From contig NZ_WOCA01000001.1 in assembly GCF_009728145.1 (NCBI RefSeq), forward strand, positions 62,001 to 126,000: DNA of 64,000 bases, in the 5' to 3' direction. Positions 46,669 to 55,924 of the stretch are shown piece by piece. Position 1 is the stretch's first letter. The number at the start of each line of letters is the position of its first letter. A program made the position numbers and the translations under genes. This stretch comes from Ornithinibacillus caprae. GTDB lineage: Bacteria; Bacillota; Bacilli; Bacillales; Amphibacillaceae. The notes beneath the pieces were generated by a model that saw only the letters and a list, made by a program, of their open reading frames with translations, was not told where the DNA came from and ran no database searches.

Positions 46669-47697
46669 ATGGAGAGAACCCGAATTGCAATTAATGGATT
46701 TGGCCGCATTGGACGAATGGTATTTCGCCAAGCAATTCAAGATGATCAATTAGAGGTTGTTGCAATCAATGCAAGTTATCCTCCAGAAACACTTGCCCAT
46801 TTAGTGAAATACGATAGTGTCCATGGAATTTTTGATGGAAAAGTGGAAGCGCTTCAAGAGGCGTTAGAGGTGAATGGGAAAGAAATTCTTTTAGTTAATT
46901 CAAGAGAACCTGAAAAACTTCCTTGGAAAGAAAATGATATTGATGTCGTAATAGAAGCAACTGGTAAATTTAAGACAAAAGAAAGTGCTGGGTTACATTT
47001 AAAGGCAGGGGCAAAGAAAGTAGTAATTACAGCTCCTGGTAAAGATATTGATAAAACTATTGTAATGGGTGTAAATCATCATACCTATGAAGAAAGTGAT
47101 GAGGTTATTTCCAATGCTTCCTGTACCACGAACTGTTTAGCACCGGTTGTTAAAGTACTGGATGATCGCTTTAAAATTGTTAACGGATTAATGACGACAG
47201 TTCATGCATTTACCAATGATCAAAAAAATTTAGATAACCCGCATAAGGATCTAAGACGGGCTAGAGGTTGTACACAATCTATTATCCCAACATCTACCGG
47301 TGCAGCAAAGGCGTTAGCTGAAGTTTTACCACATTTAGAAGGAAAATTACACGGTATGGCTTTACGAGTTCCAACTCCAAATGTTTCATTAGTAGATTTA
47401 GTTGTAGATGTGGAAGATACTGTAACTGTTGATGAAGTTAATCACGCATTTAAGTATGCTGAATTAAACGAATTACAAGGAATTATTAAATATAGTGAAG
47501 AACCTCTTGTATCTATTGATTATACGACAACAGAACATTCTGCAATAATTGATGGATTATCAACTATGGTCATGGAAGGCAATAAAATCAAGGTTCTAGC
47601 ATGGTATGATAATGAATGGGGTTATTCGAAACGAGTCGTTAATTTAACCAAATATGTCGGATCATTTCTATATGAAAAACATGTAAATTTAACCTAG
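46669..47697 (+). CDS. gapB: glyceraldehyde-3-phosphate dehydrogenase, gluconeogenic GapB type
   Basis: ATG 46669 with TAGGAGGAC upstream gives 342 aa. NAD(P)-binding GFGRIGRMVFRQAI is near residues 10-23; catalytic Cys in SNASCTTNCLAPVVKVLDD near 152. It is called GapB rather than GapA because of neighbours (coaE upstream, nrdR-dnaB downstream, as in B. subtilis) and because of the CcpN-type promoter box. It would work toward glucose synthesis, mainly with NADP. Confidence 0.93.
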   Translation: MERTRIAINGFGRIGRMVFRQAIQDDQLEVVAINASYPPETLAHLVKYDSVHGIFDGKVEALQEALEVNGKEILLVNSREPEKLPWKENDIDVVIEATGKFKTKESAGLHLKAGAKKVVITAPGKDIDKTIVMGVNHHTYEESDEVISNASCTTNCLAPVVKVLDDRFKIVNGLMTTVHAFTNDQKNLDNPHKDLRRARGCTQSIIPTSTGAAKALAEVLPHLEGKLHGMALRVPTPNVSLVDLVVDVEDTVTVDEVNHAFKYAELNELQGIIKYSEEPLVSIDYTTTEHSAIIDGLSTMVMEGNKIKVLAWYDNEWGYSKRVVNLTKYVGSFLYEKHVNLT

Positions 47698-47716
47698 ATT
47701 AATAGAAATTTTACCG

Positions 47717-47750
47717 GAGTTGATTCAAAATGAGAATCAGCTCTTTTTTT
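47717..47750 (+). terminator. gapB terminator
   Basis: GAGTTGATTC and GAATCAGCTC pair around AAAATGA, then seven T. Confidence 0.9.
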
Positions 47751-47842
47751 ATGCCCAAAATTACTAGGGGATTTTTCTAAAACATGTTAAAATAATAATA
47801 GAGTATTTTGTCGGAATTAAACTATAACTGGAGTTGACATAG

Positions 47843-48229
47843 ATGGCTATTCGTCATAAAGTATCTAAGTATTTAAATAATCATGCAGAAACAAGTGAAT
47901 CACACTGGGATCCTGCATTACAAACAAAATATTATAAAACAACAAAGGACAAAGCTTTAGCTTCTTTAGAGAACTATTTTAACAATGCTTCAAAATATAA
48001 ATTAAACTCCTTATCACATGAACACGGAGAGATTAGTGTTCATGTTAAAAAAGGAAAGAAAGCATTTATCGTAATTACTGTAATTATGGTACGTCCATAT
48101 CAAACTGCAATTGATTTCTCTGTAACAACAGAATCAATGCTTCCTATCGACTTTGGTTATAGTTCTAAGTTAATAGTAGAATTGTATGGGCAGATCAATA
48201 AGGAATTACCTTTGATCGATAAGAAGTAA
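47843..48229 (+). CDS. conserved cytosolic protein of unknown function
   Basis: A 128-aa soluble alpha/beta protein without signal peptide, Cys or membrane helix. Segments such as NNHAETSESHWDPALQTKYY and EISVHVKKGKKAFIVITVIM suggest a small ligand-binding fold. It takes the place of speD, which stands between gapB and nrdR in B. subtilis, but is not related to it. TGGAGTTG precedes ATG 47843. Only 20 bases before nrdR, so probably co-transcribed. Confidence 0.75.
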   Translation: MAIRHKVSKYLNNHAETSESHWDPALQTKYYKTTKDKALASLENYFNNASKYKLNSLSHEHGEISVHVKKGKKAFIVITVIMVRPYQTAIDFSVTTESMLPIDFGYSSKLIVELYGQINKELPLIDKK

Positions 48230-48249
48230 AATGATTGGAGTTAATGCAG

Positions 48250-48720
48250 ATGAGATGTTCAAATTGTCAATATAAGAGCACTAAAGTACTAGATTCAAGA
48301 CCAATAGAGGAAGGTCGATCTATCAGAAGACGGCGCGAATGTGAACAATGTGGATTTCGTTTTACTACATTTGAACGTATTGAGGAAATCCCATTAATTG
48401 TAGTAAAAAAAGATGGAACAAGACAGGAATATAGTAGAGAAAAACTAATAAGAGGACTTATCAAGTCATGTGAAAAACGACCAGTATCTATTGAAACGAT
48501 CGAATCACTAGCACTTGATGTTGAGAAGGAATTACGGAATACAGGAGCTTCTGAAATAGACAGCAATGAAATTGGAGAAATGGTCATGGAAAGACTTTCA
48601 AAAATTGATGAAGTTGCCTATGTTCGTTTTGCTTCCGTTTATAGACAATTTAAAGATATTAGTGTGTTTTTAGAAGAATTAAAGGACTTGATTAATATAG
48701 ATAAAAAAGAATCTGAATGA
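48250..48720 (+). CDS. nrdR: transcriptional repressor NrdR
   Basis: Of three in-frame candidates, ATG 48250 has proper spacing from TTGGAG, giving 156 aa. The N-terminal zinc ribbon uses Cys3, 6, 31 and 34; [21 protein letters not shown] is the family signature. An ATP-cone domain follows ([20 protein letters not shown]) that senses dATP/ATP. It represses ribonucleotide reductase genes, none of which are in the window. Upstream of dnaB-dnaI as in B. subtilis. Confidence 0.95.
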   Translation: MRCSNCQYKSTKVLDSRPIEEGRSIRRRRECEQCGFRFTTFERIEEIPLIVVKKDGTRQEYSREKLIRGLIKSCEKRPVSIETIESLALDVEKELRNTGASEIDSNEIGEMVMERLSKIDEVAYVRFASVYRQFKDISVFLEELKDLINIDKKESE

Positions 48721-48745
48721 GCCAACAAATAGGCTCTTTCTTTTG
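48719..48745 (+). terminator. nrdR terminator
   Basis: GAGCC and GGCTC pair around AACAAATA, then TTTCTTTT. Short stem, moderate strength. Confidence 0.6.
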
Positions 48746-48758
48746 GTGGATAGACATC

Positions 48759-48809
48759 AAGAAAACGAAGGCTTTCGTCATCAAGACTTGACGGAAGTTA
48801 CGTTTTTTT
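48759..48809 (+). repeat. second terminator-like hairpin joined to repeat copy 3
   Basis: GCTTTCGTCA and TGACGGAAGT pair (two wobbles), closed by AACG/CGTT, then seven T. It comes after nrdR already has a terminator, and abuts repeat copy 3. Confidence 0.55.
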
Positions 48810-48883
48810 GCAGATAAGAAAATAAAAGTTTTCTAATCCTGCAGACGTGTTACTAAAGCTTTACGAAAGCTAAGTTTTCTAAA
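48810..48883 (+). repeat. two-hairpin dispersed repeat, copy 3
   Basis: Hairpin 1: GCAGATAAGAAAA with TTTTCTAATCCTGC. Hairpin 2 is shortened to AGCTTT/AAAGCT, then AAGTTTTCTAA. Ends 20 bases before the dnaB start. Confidence 0.65.
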
Positions 48884-48903
48884 TTAAAGGGGAAAGATGA
48901 CTT

Positions 48904-50292
48904 ATGAATTTTATCGGCAAAATTTTACCGGTCGATGGTTACCATGTCCATTATAAAGGAAATGCTTTACCAGTTGATTATATGCAATCATTAACTCATT
49001 TATATCAGCCATTAATCGGGGGGAAAGCAGTCATGCTGTATCAAACTCTTCTCCATGAAATGGATTTTCAGTATGATTCGCCTCAACAAACACACCACAC
49101 ATTAATGAATTATTTAAATCTTCCTTTAGATGAAATATATGAAGCACGTTTGAAGTTGGAAGGAATCGGTTTATTAAAAACGTTTGAAACTAATTCACCT
49201 GACAAAACGACATTTACGTATGTATTACAGAGCCCTTTTGCGCCTCACGATTTCTTTCAGGACGGAATGCTTTCGCAATTATTATTACATCATATCGGAC
49301 AAAATAAATATATCATGCTGCAAAACCATTATGTACGAAAGAGCGACCAGGTGGAAGAAGATGGACGTGAAGTGACCGTCACATTTCGTGAAGTTTTTAA
49401 TACTTTTTCACCAATGGATGGAACAAAGGGACCGGCACCTAGCCAGCAAGTGCATAGAGGACCAAATATTGAAGAATTAGATTTTTCCTGGATTGAGCAA
49501 ATGTTAAAGCAACGAATGATTCCTGCAAAACAAGTGTTAACAAATGACAATCGACGAATTATTAATCAGATGATGGTACTATACGACCTGGCAAGTCATG
49601 AGATTGAAAAAGCTATTCTTTGGGCATTATCAGATGAAAATAGGTTAAATATTGAAGAATTTAAAGAAGCATGTCATGATTTATTCAGTGAAAAACCTAG
49701 TCAATCTAAAGTTAGATTAGTTGAAAAAAATGAACATATAGTAGACAATCGGTCTGAAGATAAAATGAAACCTTTATCAAAAGAAGAGCAGTTAATTAAG
49801 GAATTAGAAACAATATCTCCTAAGCAATTACTAGAGGACCTTTCAAGTGGGAATCAAGCTTCTACACAAGATTTAAAAGTAATACGTGAGGTTATGACTT
49901 CTCAAGGCTTACCATCACCAGTTATGAATGTGTTAATTCACTACGTATTACTACAGTCAAATATGAAACTATCAAAGGCCTATTTAGAAAAAATTGCAAG
50001 CCATTGGTCACGAGCTAATTTAAAAACAGCAAAGGAAGCTATGGTTTTTGCTAAGCGAGAACGTTATCGTACAAGTACAGCCAAAACACAAACGTATAAT
50101 AATAACTATAAGAAACAGCAATCTAAGGAAGTGATTCCTGATTGGTTTAAGGAAAGAAAAAGTAAAAAGCCACAAGGTTCAGTTTCTAATAAACAAGCAA
50201 CCGTTGATTTAGAGAAGGAAAAAGAAGAGATTGCTGCATTATTAAATCGTTATTCTAGTACGTCGTCTAAAAATAATCATTTCCAAGGATGA
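48904..50292 (+). CDS. dnaB: replication initiation and membrane attachment protein DnaB
   Basis: A 462-aa Firmicutes DnaB (not the replicative helicase), which with DnaD and DnaI loads the helicase at oriC and at restart sites. N-terminal winged helix region (residues about 1-170: IGKILPVDGYHVHYKGNALP) and C-terminal DDBH2-type helical domain (LLEDLSSGNQAS; DWFKERKSKK) are recognisable. GGGGAAAGATG precedes the start. It overlaps dnaI, the helicase loader. Confidence 0.93.
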   Translation: MNFIGKILPVDGYHVHYKGNALPVDYMQSLTHLYQPLIGGKAVMLYQTLLHEMDFQYDSPQQTHHTLMNYLNLPLDEIYEARLKLEGIGLLKTFETNSPDKTTFTYVLQSPFAPHDFFQDGMLSQLLLHHIGQNKYIMLQNHYVRKSDQVEEDGREVTVTFREVFNTFSPMDGTKGPAPSQQVHRGPNIEELDFSWIEQMLKQRMIPAKQVLTNDNRRIINQMMVLYDLASHEIEKAILWALSDENRLNIEEFKEACHDLFSEKPSQSKVRLVEKNEHIVDNRSEDKMKPLSKEEQLIKELETISPKQLLEDLSSGNQASTQDLKVIREVMTSQGLPSPVMNVLIHYVLLQSNMKLSKAYLEKIASHWSRANLKTAKEAMVFAKRERYRTSTAKTQTYNNNYKKQQSKEVIPDWFKERKSKKPQGSVSNKQATVDLEKEKEEIAALLNRYSSTSSKNNHFQG

Positions 50293-50297
50293 TTTCA

Positions 50298-51230
50298 ATG
50301 AAACCAGTACAATCAACATTAAAAAAATGGATGCAAGAGAATAGTAACTTCAAGGAAAATTATACAAAAATAAAAAATGAAGTACTAAGTGATCCAGAAA
50401 TCAAGGAATTTTTAGAGCAACACCCGCAAATTCCTCAAACAGAAATTGATAAAAAACTGATTAAATTATATGAATACAAATCGCAATCTAAACAATGTGA
50501 CCAGTGTTCATCCATACATTCCTGCCAAAATATGCTTAAAGGGTACACCCCTGTGTTGCATGTGGATAATAATGAAATTCATTTATCCTATGAAAAGTGT
50601 CATAGTAGAATTGTGTATGAAAAGGAGCAAAAGCAACAAAGCTTAATCCAAAGTCTGTATATGCCTAAGGAGATATTGCAGGCAACTATTCCTGATATAG
50701 ACCATGATCCGAAAAGAAGTCAAGCAGTACGAGAGTTAATTACATTTCTTGATCAAGCTCGAGAAGGGGAAATCCCTTCTAAAGGAATCTATTTTTACGG
50801 TCCGTTTGGTGTAGGTAAAACGTATTTTATTGGTGCGTTAGCTAATGAACTGAAAAAATTTAATATATCGTCCATGCTAATCTATATGCCAGAATTTGTT
50901 CGAGAAATAAAATCTTCCCTTAAAGACGATTCAATCAATGAAAAGATTGATTACTTTAAAAAAGCGGATGTGTTGATGATCGACGATATTGGGGCAGAAA
51001 TGCAGTCTGCTTGGTTTCGAGATGAAGTACTGGGATCTATTTTACAATACCGTATGATGGAAGGATTACCTGTATTTTTTACATCAAACTATAGTATGGA
51101 GCAACTAGAAAGTCATCTAGCTAAAACCAACCGTGGCGATATAGATGAAGTTAAGGCAGGGCGTATATTAGAGAGAATTAGGCAGGTAAGTAGAGAAGTT
51201 CCTATCTTTGCTGAAAACCGAAGAGGGTAG
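50298..51230 (+). CDS. dnaI: primosomal helicase loader DnaI
   Basis: ATG 50298 is preferred over ATG 50289 because AAGGATGA lies 8 bases upstream of it but touches the first. The product is 310 aa. The N-terminal domain has a zinc-binding Cys cluster (CDQCSSIHSCQNM near residues 68-78). The C-terminal AAA+ domain has Walker A YGPFGVGKTYFIGALANEL near 168, Walker B VLMIDDIGAEMQSAWFRDEV near 227 and sensor residues in FFTSNYSMEQL. It loads the replicative helicase together with DnaB and DnaD. Confidence 0.95.
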   Translation: MKPVQSTLKKWMQENSNFKENYTKIKNEVLSDPEIKEFLEQHPQIPQTEIDKKLIKLYEYKSQSKQCDQCSSIHSCQNMLKGYTPVLHVDNNEIHLSYEKCHSRIVYEKEQKQQSLIQSLYMPKEILQATIPDIDHDPKRSQAVRELITFLDQAREGEIPSKGIYFYGPFGVGKTYFIGALANELKKFNISSMLIYMPEFVREIKSSLKDDSINEKIDYFKKADVLMIDDIGAEMQSAWFRDEVLGSILQYRMMEGLPVFFTSNYSMEQLESHLAKTNRGDIDEVKAGRILERIRQVSREVPIFAENRRG

Positions 51231-51232
51231 AC

Positions 51233-51269
51233 AAAAAATAGCTAACATTTTTGTTAGCTATTTTTTTAG
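51233..51269 (+). terminator. dnaB-dnaI terminator
   Basis: AAAAATAGCTAACA and TGTTAGCTATTTTT pair around TTTT. The T-run abuts repeat copy 4. Confidence 0.9.
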
Positions 51270-51400
51270 TATATAGAAAGAGAATAACTTTCCTATCTTG
51301 CATAAATGCAACTATGGCCATCACCATAATGGTTTGGCGAATGCCAAGTTTTCTAATAAAAACATGTAAAGCTTGGTGAAATCCAAGTATTCTTATAGAA
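51268..51400 (+). repeat. two-hairpin dispersed repeat, copy 4 plus an extra half-unit
   Basis: Hairpin 1: TATAGAAAG with CTTTCCTAT; TTGCATAAATGCAAC follows. Hairpin 2: TGGCCATCACCA with TGGCGAATGCCA. An extra 3-prime half, GCTTGGTGAAATCCAAG, stands at about 51371-51388. Confidence 0.7.
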
Positions 51401-51490
51401 GAATTAACTAAAGTTACTAGTTTTGATTGATTAATCATTTTTTTGATTCCTTGTCCATATAATGTAACAGTTTGGTTTTGGATGAGGGTG

Positions 51491-52351
51491 ATGTTGTTGC
51501 TGGATGTTTATTTTAGTTCGAATAAAGAAGTAATTAGTTTTTGCGAGCAATTATTTCGTTATAACAAAAAAATTGAATTACATTGGAAAACACATGAAGA
51601 TTGGGGGAATCATTTACAGATTGATGATCAAGATACGAATCATGAAACGTTTGAAACTGTAGCTAAATCGATGGTCGATGTCTTCAAATCACATCGTCTT
51701 TCACCGATGATCAAAGGAGTTATAGAGGATTTTTATTATTATACAAATGCGGATGAAATTGAAAGGATATTAGAAATTACCCATTGGATTGTCTCAGGAG
51801 AAGATGATGACAGTCTACAGGTAAGAAACAGTAAGGAAGATCCTACAGAGCTTTTATATTCATTATTTATAGCTAATATTAAAAACACAAGTCCTGTTCA
51901 TTTTGACTCTATAGTAAATTTTCGATTGAAGGCATTTAAAGATCAAATTATTTACTTTGTTGGCTTAGCCATTGATGAATTTAAACGAGAAGAGGATCAT
52001 CAAGAATTTGTGAACATGCTCAGGGAATTTATTACCAAAAAAGAACCAAAATATAATACGATTCATATATTACAAGGAAATCCTTTTTCGTTTTTTAAGC
52101 CAAATGGAAAACGGTTTTCTAAAATGGAATTAAGAATGATATTGCAGCAAGAGCCATTATACATTGTTGGTTTAGAAAGTGATGAATTAAATCTAGCTCC
52201 ATTAGTTGCCATGGCACCAAAAAAGATTAAAATTTATGGAGATCATCCCTCTGAGCCAAAAACATTAACAGTCATTAATGTATTCCAAGAAAGAGTGGAA
52301 TTTGAACCAGTTAGTAAATTTCCTTTTCCGTACTATTTAAAAAATCAATAA
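51491..52351 (+). CDS. ytxC: putative sporulation protein YtxC
   Basis: A 286-aa soluble protein from ATG 51491; TTG 51497 with GAGGGTG 6 bases upstream is equally possible, so the start is uncertain by a few codons. It lies between dnaI and thrS, the place of B. subtilis ytxC, and has the matching length and all-helical, acidic makeup (FRLKAFKDQIIYFVGLAIDE; FVNMLREFITKKEPKY). No known domain with assigned activity. Function unknown; the sporulation label comes from the family name. Confidence 0.8.
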   Translation: MLLLDVYFSSNKEVISFCEQLFRYNKKIELHWKTHEDWGNHLQIDDQDTNHETFETVAKSMVDVFKSHRLSPMIKGVIEDFYYYTNADEIERILEITHWIVSGEDDDSLQVRNSKEDPTELLYSLFIANIKNTSPVHFDSIVNFRLKAFKDQIIYFVGLAIDEFKREEDHQEFVNMLREFITKKEPKYNTIHILQGNPFSFFKPNGKRFSKMELRMILQQEPLYIVGLESDELNLAPLVAMAPKKIKIYGDHPSEPKTLTVINVFQERVEFEPVSKFPFPYYLKNQ

Positions 52352-52357
52352 TTGGGC

Positions 52358-52386
52358 TTGATTATACATTTAACTCACGCTATAAT
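52358..52386 (+). promoter_or_regulatory. thrS promoter
   Basis: TTGATT (52358-52363), 17 bases, TATAAT (52381-52386), immediately upstream of the T-box leader. Confidence 0.7.
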
Positions 52387-52389
52387 GAT

Positions 52390-52660
52390 GTTTATATTAT
52401 ACGATAAACGAACAAGTTATGAGAAGGATATGATCATTTGTCTACTAGTTGTACAGAGAAGGAAGTCAAGGCTGAAAGCTTCCGCTACTACTCAAATGAT
52501 TACCACCTTTGAACTCTTCTATTGAACTTCTAGTAAATAGAGGCGTACCATCTGCGTTAAAGATCTATGAGCCGCAATGTATTTTGCGGGAAATAGGGTG
52601 GAACCACGTGACCAAGCGCTCGTCCCTTTGCATTTAGGCAAAGGGGTGGGCGTTTTTTGA
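52390..52660 (+). ncRNA. T-box leader of thrS
   Basis: A complete T-box riboswitch. Stem I contains GGAAGTCAAGGCTGAAAGC and the specifier ACC (Thr, 52502-52504) before ACCTTTGAAC. The conserved T-box AGGGTGGAACCACG is at 52595-52608; its TGGA would pair with UCCA at the tRNA-Thr acceptor end. The terminator pairs CGCTCGTCCCTTTGC with GCAAAGGGGTGGGCG, then six T. Uncharged tRNA-Thr would allow read-through into thrS. Confidence 0.92.
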
Positions 52661-52713
52661 TTATTTTTAATTTTTAACCCTAAACAATACATACAAAAAA
52701 AGGAGTGTTCAAG

Positions 52714-54660
52714 ATGGCAGAAATTGAATTTATTTTTCCAGATGGAGCAAGTAAATCTTTTCCTCAAGGTACAACTGGAGAAGATATTGCGGCATCAATT
52801 TCACCCGGTTTAAAAAAGCAAGCATTAGCAATTAAGTTAGATGGAGAGTTATATGACTTAAGAAGAGAACTTACGAATGGTGGAGCTATTGAAATTATTA
52901 CGTACAAAAATCAAGAAGGAATTGAAATTGTACGTCACTCAACAGCCCACTTGATGGCACAAGCTATAAAACGTACTTATAAAAATGTTAAATTTGGTGT
53001 TGGTCCTGTTATTGAAGAAGGATTTTATTATGACATGGATTTAGAGCAATCTATTACACCTGAAGACTTACCAAAAATCGAAAAAGAAATGAAACGAATT
53101 GTAGATGAGAATTTGGAAATAGAACGAATCGAAGTATCTCGAGAAGAAGCGAAGTCAATGTTCCAGGAAATAGGTGACGAGTTAAAATTAGAATTAATTG
53201 ATGCTATTCCTGAAGAAGAACAAGTGACTATTTATAAACAAGGTGAGTTTTTTGATCTTTGTCGAGGTGTTCATGTTCCTTCAACAAGTAAACTTAAAGC
53301 CTTCAAATTATTAAGTATTTCAGGTGCTTATTGGCGTGGAGATAGTAATAATCAACAGTTACAACGTATTTATGGAACAGCTTTCGAAAAGCAAAGTCAA
53401 GTAGAAGAATACTTGCAAATATTAGAAGAAAGAAAAGAAAGAGATCATCGTAAGCTTGGAAAAGAACTTGATATATTCACGGTCAATCAAAAAGTTGGTC
53501 AAGGCTTACCTCTTTGGTTACCTAAAGGTGCAACGATTCGTCGCCAAATTGAACGGTATATAGTTGATATTGAAGAACGTTTAGGGTATGATCACGTTTA
53601 TACTCCAGTCTTAGCAAATGTTGATTTATATAAAACAAGTGGTCACTGGGATCACTATCAAGATGATATGTTTCCGGTTATGGAGATGGATAATGAAGAG
53701 TTAGTGCTTCGTCCAATGAACTGTCCACATCATATGATGGTATTTAAAAATCAACTATGGAGTTATCGTAATTTACCAGTTCGTATAGCTGAACTTGGAA
53801 CCATGCATCGTTATGAAATGTCGGGTGCATTGGCGGGATTACAGCGTGTTCGTGCAATGACTTTGAATGATGCGCACATTTTTGCTCGCCCAGATCAGTT
53901 AAAAGATGAGTTTATCCGAGTAGTTGAGCTAGTTCAACGCGTATATAAAGATTTTGGAATTGACGACTATTATTTCCGTTTGTCATACCGTGATCCTGAA
54001 GATACAGAGAAATATATCGATAATGATGAAATGTGGGAGAAAACGCAAAGCATCCTCAAAGAAACAATGGAAGATATGGAATTGGAATATGTGGAAGCAG
54101 AAGGAGAAGCTGCATTCTATGGTCCTAAACTTGATGTACAGGTGAAAACAGCACTTGGAAAAGATGAGACATTATCAACTGTACAAATCGATGTGCTATT
54201 GCCTGAGCGTTTTGATTTATCATATATTGGAGAAGATGGTAAAGAACATCGTCCAGTTGTAATCCATCGTGGAGTAGTATCAACAATGGAACGTTTTGTG
54301 GCTTTCCTATTGGAAGAATATAAAGGTGCCTTCCCTACTTGGTTAGCACCAGTTCAAGTAAAAGTAATCCCAGTTTCACCACAAGTTCATTTAGATTACG
54401 CGAAAGATGTAGCTGATAAATTGAAATTACAAGGGGTACGCGTACAAGTAGATGAACGAGACGAAAAAATTGGATATAAGATTCGTGAAGCTCAAACTGA
54501 AAAAATACCTTTTGCTCTAGTAGTAGGTGATAACGAAATCAGTGAAAATGGAGTAAATGTTAGAAGGTATGGAGAGCAGAAATCAGAGACACTGACTTAT
54601 GCTGATTTCGAAAAGCTAATCAAACAGGAAATTGACGAGAAAATATTACGAAAAAAATAA
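52714..54660 (+). CDS. thrS: threonyl-tRNA synthetase
   Basis: ATG 52714 has AAAAGGAG upstream and gives 648 aa. Domains: TGS (1-62), editing domain with [12 protein letters not shown] near 74 and [12 protein letters not shown] near 183, class II catalytic core (motif 2 [20 protein letters not shown] near 362, metal Cys in [12 protein letters not shown] near 333, motif 3 [17 protein letters not shown] near 512), and anticodon-binding domain (540-648). It charges tRNA-Thr and clears Ser-tRNA-Thr. Confidence 0.98.
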   Translation: MAEIEFIFPDGASKSFPQGTTGEDIAASISPGLKKQALAIKLDGELYDLRRELTNGGAIEIITYKNQEGIEIVRHSTAHLMAQAIKRTYKNVKFGVGPVIEEGFYYDMDLEQSITPEDLPKIEKEMKRIVDENLEIERIEVSREEAKSMFQEIGDELKLELIDAIPEEEQVTIYKQGEFFDLCRGVHVPSTSKLKAFKLLSISGAYWRGDSNNQQLQRIYGTAFEKQSQVEEYLQILEERKERDHRKLGKELDIFTVNQKVGQGLPLWLPKGATIRRQIERYIVDIEERLGYDHVYTPVLANVDLYKTSGHWDHYQDDMFPVMEMDNEELVLRPMNCPHHMMVFKNQLWSYRNLPVRIAELGTMHRYEMSGALAGLQRVRAMTLNDAHIFARPDQLKDEFIRVVELVQRVYKDFGIDDYYFRLSYRDPEDTEKYIDNDEMWEKTQSILKETMEDMELEYVEAEGEAAFYGPKLDVQVKTALGKDETLSTVQIDVLLPERFDLSYIGEDGKEHRPVVIHRGVVSTMERFVAFLLEEYKGAFPTWLAPVQVKVIPVSPQVHLDYAKDVADKLKLQGVRVQVDERDEKIGYKIREAQTEKIPFALVVGDNEISENGVNVRRYGEQKSETLTYADFEKLIKQEIDEKILRKK

Positions 54661-54675
54661 GTTAGAATATAACAA

Positions 54676-54712
54676 TGCCCAAGCTCCTTTCATATAATGT
54701 ATGGTGCTTGGG
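54676..54712 (+). terminator. thrS terminator
   Basis: GCCCAAGC and GCTTGGGC pair around a long loop; the T-run is weak. Confidence 0.6.
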
Positions 54713-54772
54713 CTATTCATTAGTAAACGTTTATGTTATACTAAGATTAGCCAATGGAAAAAGAGTTTTTAA

Positions 54773-54801
54773 GTTGACAGATTATACAATACATGCTATT
54801 G
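54773..54801 (+). promoter_or_regulatory. infC operon promoter
   Basis: TTGACA (54773-54778), 17 bases, TATTGT (54796-54801), just upstream of the L20 leader. Confidence 0.7.
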
Positions 54802-54807
54802 TATAAA

Positions 54808-54950
54808 AGTTGATTAAAACTTAATGATCTGAGACAAGTAGAAGCACCCGCTTCTCACCTGATCAACGCTAGTACGCAGTTGACTGGTTAAAACATCTTT
54901 AAATTTAACGATTTAAGACGTGTGGGTGCATTTATGTGCCCACTTTTTAA
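54808..54950 (+). ncRNA. ribosomal protein L20 leader
   Basis: The leader of the infC-rpmI-rplT operon. AGAAGCACCCGCTTCT forms one hairpin; its GCACCC can instead pair with GGGTGC in the terminator stem GTGGGTGCA/TGTGCCCAC (about 54921-54944, then TTTTT). In B. subtilis L20 binds this leader and causes premature termination, giving feedback control. Confidence 0.85.
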
Positions 54951-54977
54951 TTTGAAATAAAGACTTGTCAATAATGA

Positions 54978-55085
54978 TCGGTAATGAAAAGGTGGAAGCG
55001 ACCGGGAAGAGACGTATAGACTGGACTGAATCACAGGAGATGAAGGAAGTCAACTAGTCGCTGGGAGCTGAAACTGGATTAAAAT
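54978..55085 (+). other. structured segment resembling a T-box 5-prime part
   Basis: Between the L20 terminator and infC lies GCGACCGGGAAGAGACGTAT, then GAAGGAAGTCAACTAGTCGC and GGGAGCTGAAACTGG. AGCGAC and GTCGCT can close a stem. GGGAAGAG and GAAGGAAGTCA also occur in T-box stem I, and the latter is shared with the thrS leader. No specifier-side strand, AGGGTGG box or terminator follows, so a remnant is more likely than a working T-box. Confidence 0.3.
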
Positions 55086-55104
55086 AATTTGGAGGTGGCT
55101 GGCT

Positions 55105-55623
55105 ATTAGCAAAGATATGAATGTTAATGAGAAGATTCGTGCGAAAGAGGTACGTCTTATTGATTCAAATGGTGATCAACTTGGGGTGAAATCACGTCAA
55201 GAAGCATTGGACATTGCACAAACTAGAAACTTAGACTTAGTATTAGTTGCACCAAATGCAAAACCACCAGTTTGCAGAATCATGAATTACGGTAAATACC
55301 GTTATGAGCAACAGAAGAAAGAAAAAGAAGCTCGTAAAAACCAAAAGGTTATTAACATTAAAGAAGTTCGCTTTACACCGGGAATTGGCGATCATGATTT
55401 TAATACAAAATTAAAAAACGCTAGAAAATTCCTTGAAAAAGGTGACAAAGTAAAAGCAACTGTTCGTTTCCGTGGACGTGCGATTACGCACAAGGAGCTT
55501 GGTCAGGAAGTTTTAGATAGATTCGCTGAAGAAGTGAAAGATATTGCTACGATCGAATCTAAACCTAAAATGGAAGGTCGTAATATGTTTATGATGCTTG
55601 CTCCAATTAATGAAAAACAATAA
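55105..55623 (+). CDS. infC: translation initiation factor IF-3, ATT start
   Basis: GGAGGTGG (55091-55098) stands 6 bases before ATT 55105 but about 18 before the first ATG (55117). The start is therefore ATT, giving 172 aa that begin (M)[17 protein letters not shown], as in B. subtilis IF-3. The rare start allows IF-3 to limit its own synthesis. The N-domain ([20 protein letters not shown]) and C-domain ([35 protein letters not shown]) are intact. First gene of infC-rpmI-rplT. Confidence 0.95.
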   Translation: MSKDMNVNEKIRAKEVRLIDSNGDQLGVKSRQEALDIAQTRNLDLVLVAPNAKPPVCRIMNYGKYRYEQQKKEKEARKNQKVINIKEVRFTPGIGDHDFNTKLKNARKFLEKGDKVKATVRFRGRAITHKELGQEVLDRFAEEVKDIATIESKPKMEGRNMFMMLAPINEKQ

Positions 55624-55652
55624 TTTTTGATGCTTACAAGGAGGAAATCAAC

Positions 55653-55847
55653 ATGCCAAAAATGAAAACCCATAAAGGTTCTCAAAAACGTTTCAAAAGA
55701 ACTGGAACTGGAAAATTAAAACGCGCTCATGCTTACACAAGCCATATGTTTGCGAATAAATCACAAAAACAAAAACGTAAATTACGTAAAGGTGCTCTTG
55801 TATCTTCTGGAGACTACAAACGCATCAAAACAATGCTTCCTAAGTAA
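55653..55847 (+). CDS. rpmI: 50S ribosomal protein L35
   Basis: A 64-aa very basic protein with the L35 signature [20 protein letters not shown] at the N-terminus. AAGGAGGAA precedes ATG 55653, 29 bases after infC. Confidence 0.98.
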   Translation: MPKMKTHKGSQKRFKRTGTGKLKRAHAYTSHMFANKSQKQKRKLRKGALVSSGDYKRIKTMLPK

Positions 55848-55924
55848 TAGAAGCTTATTTAGAAATCGACACAACTAAAATACTAACTTGATATACAATG
55901 GAATTGTATTAGGAGGGAATTAAT

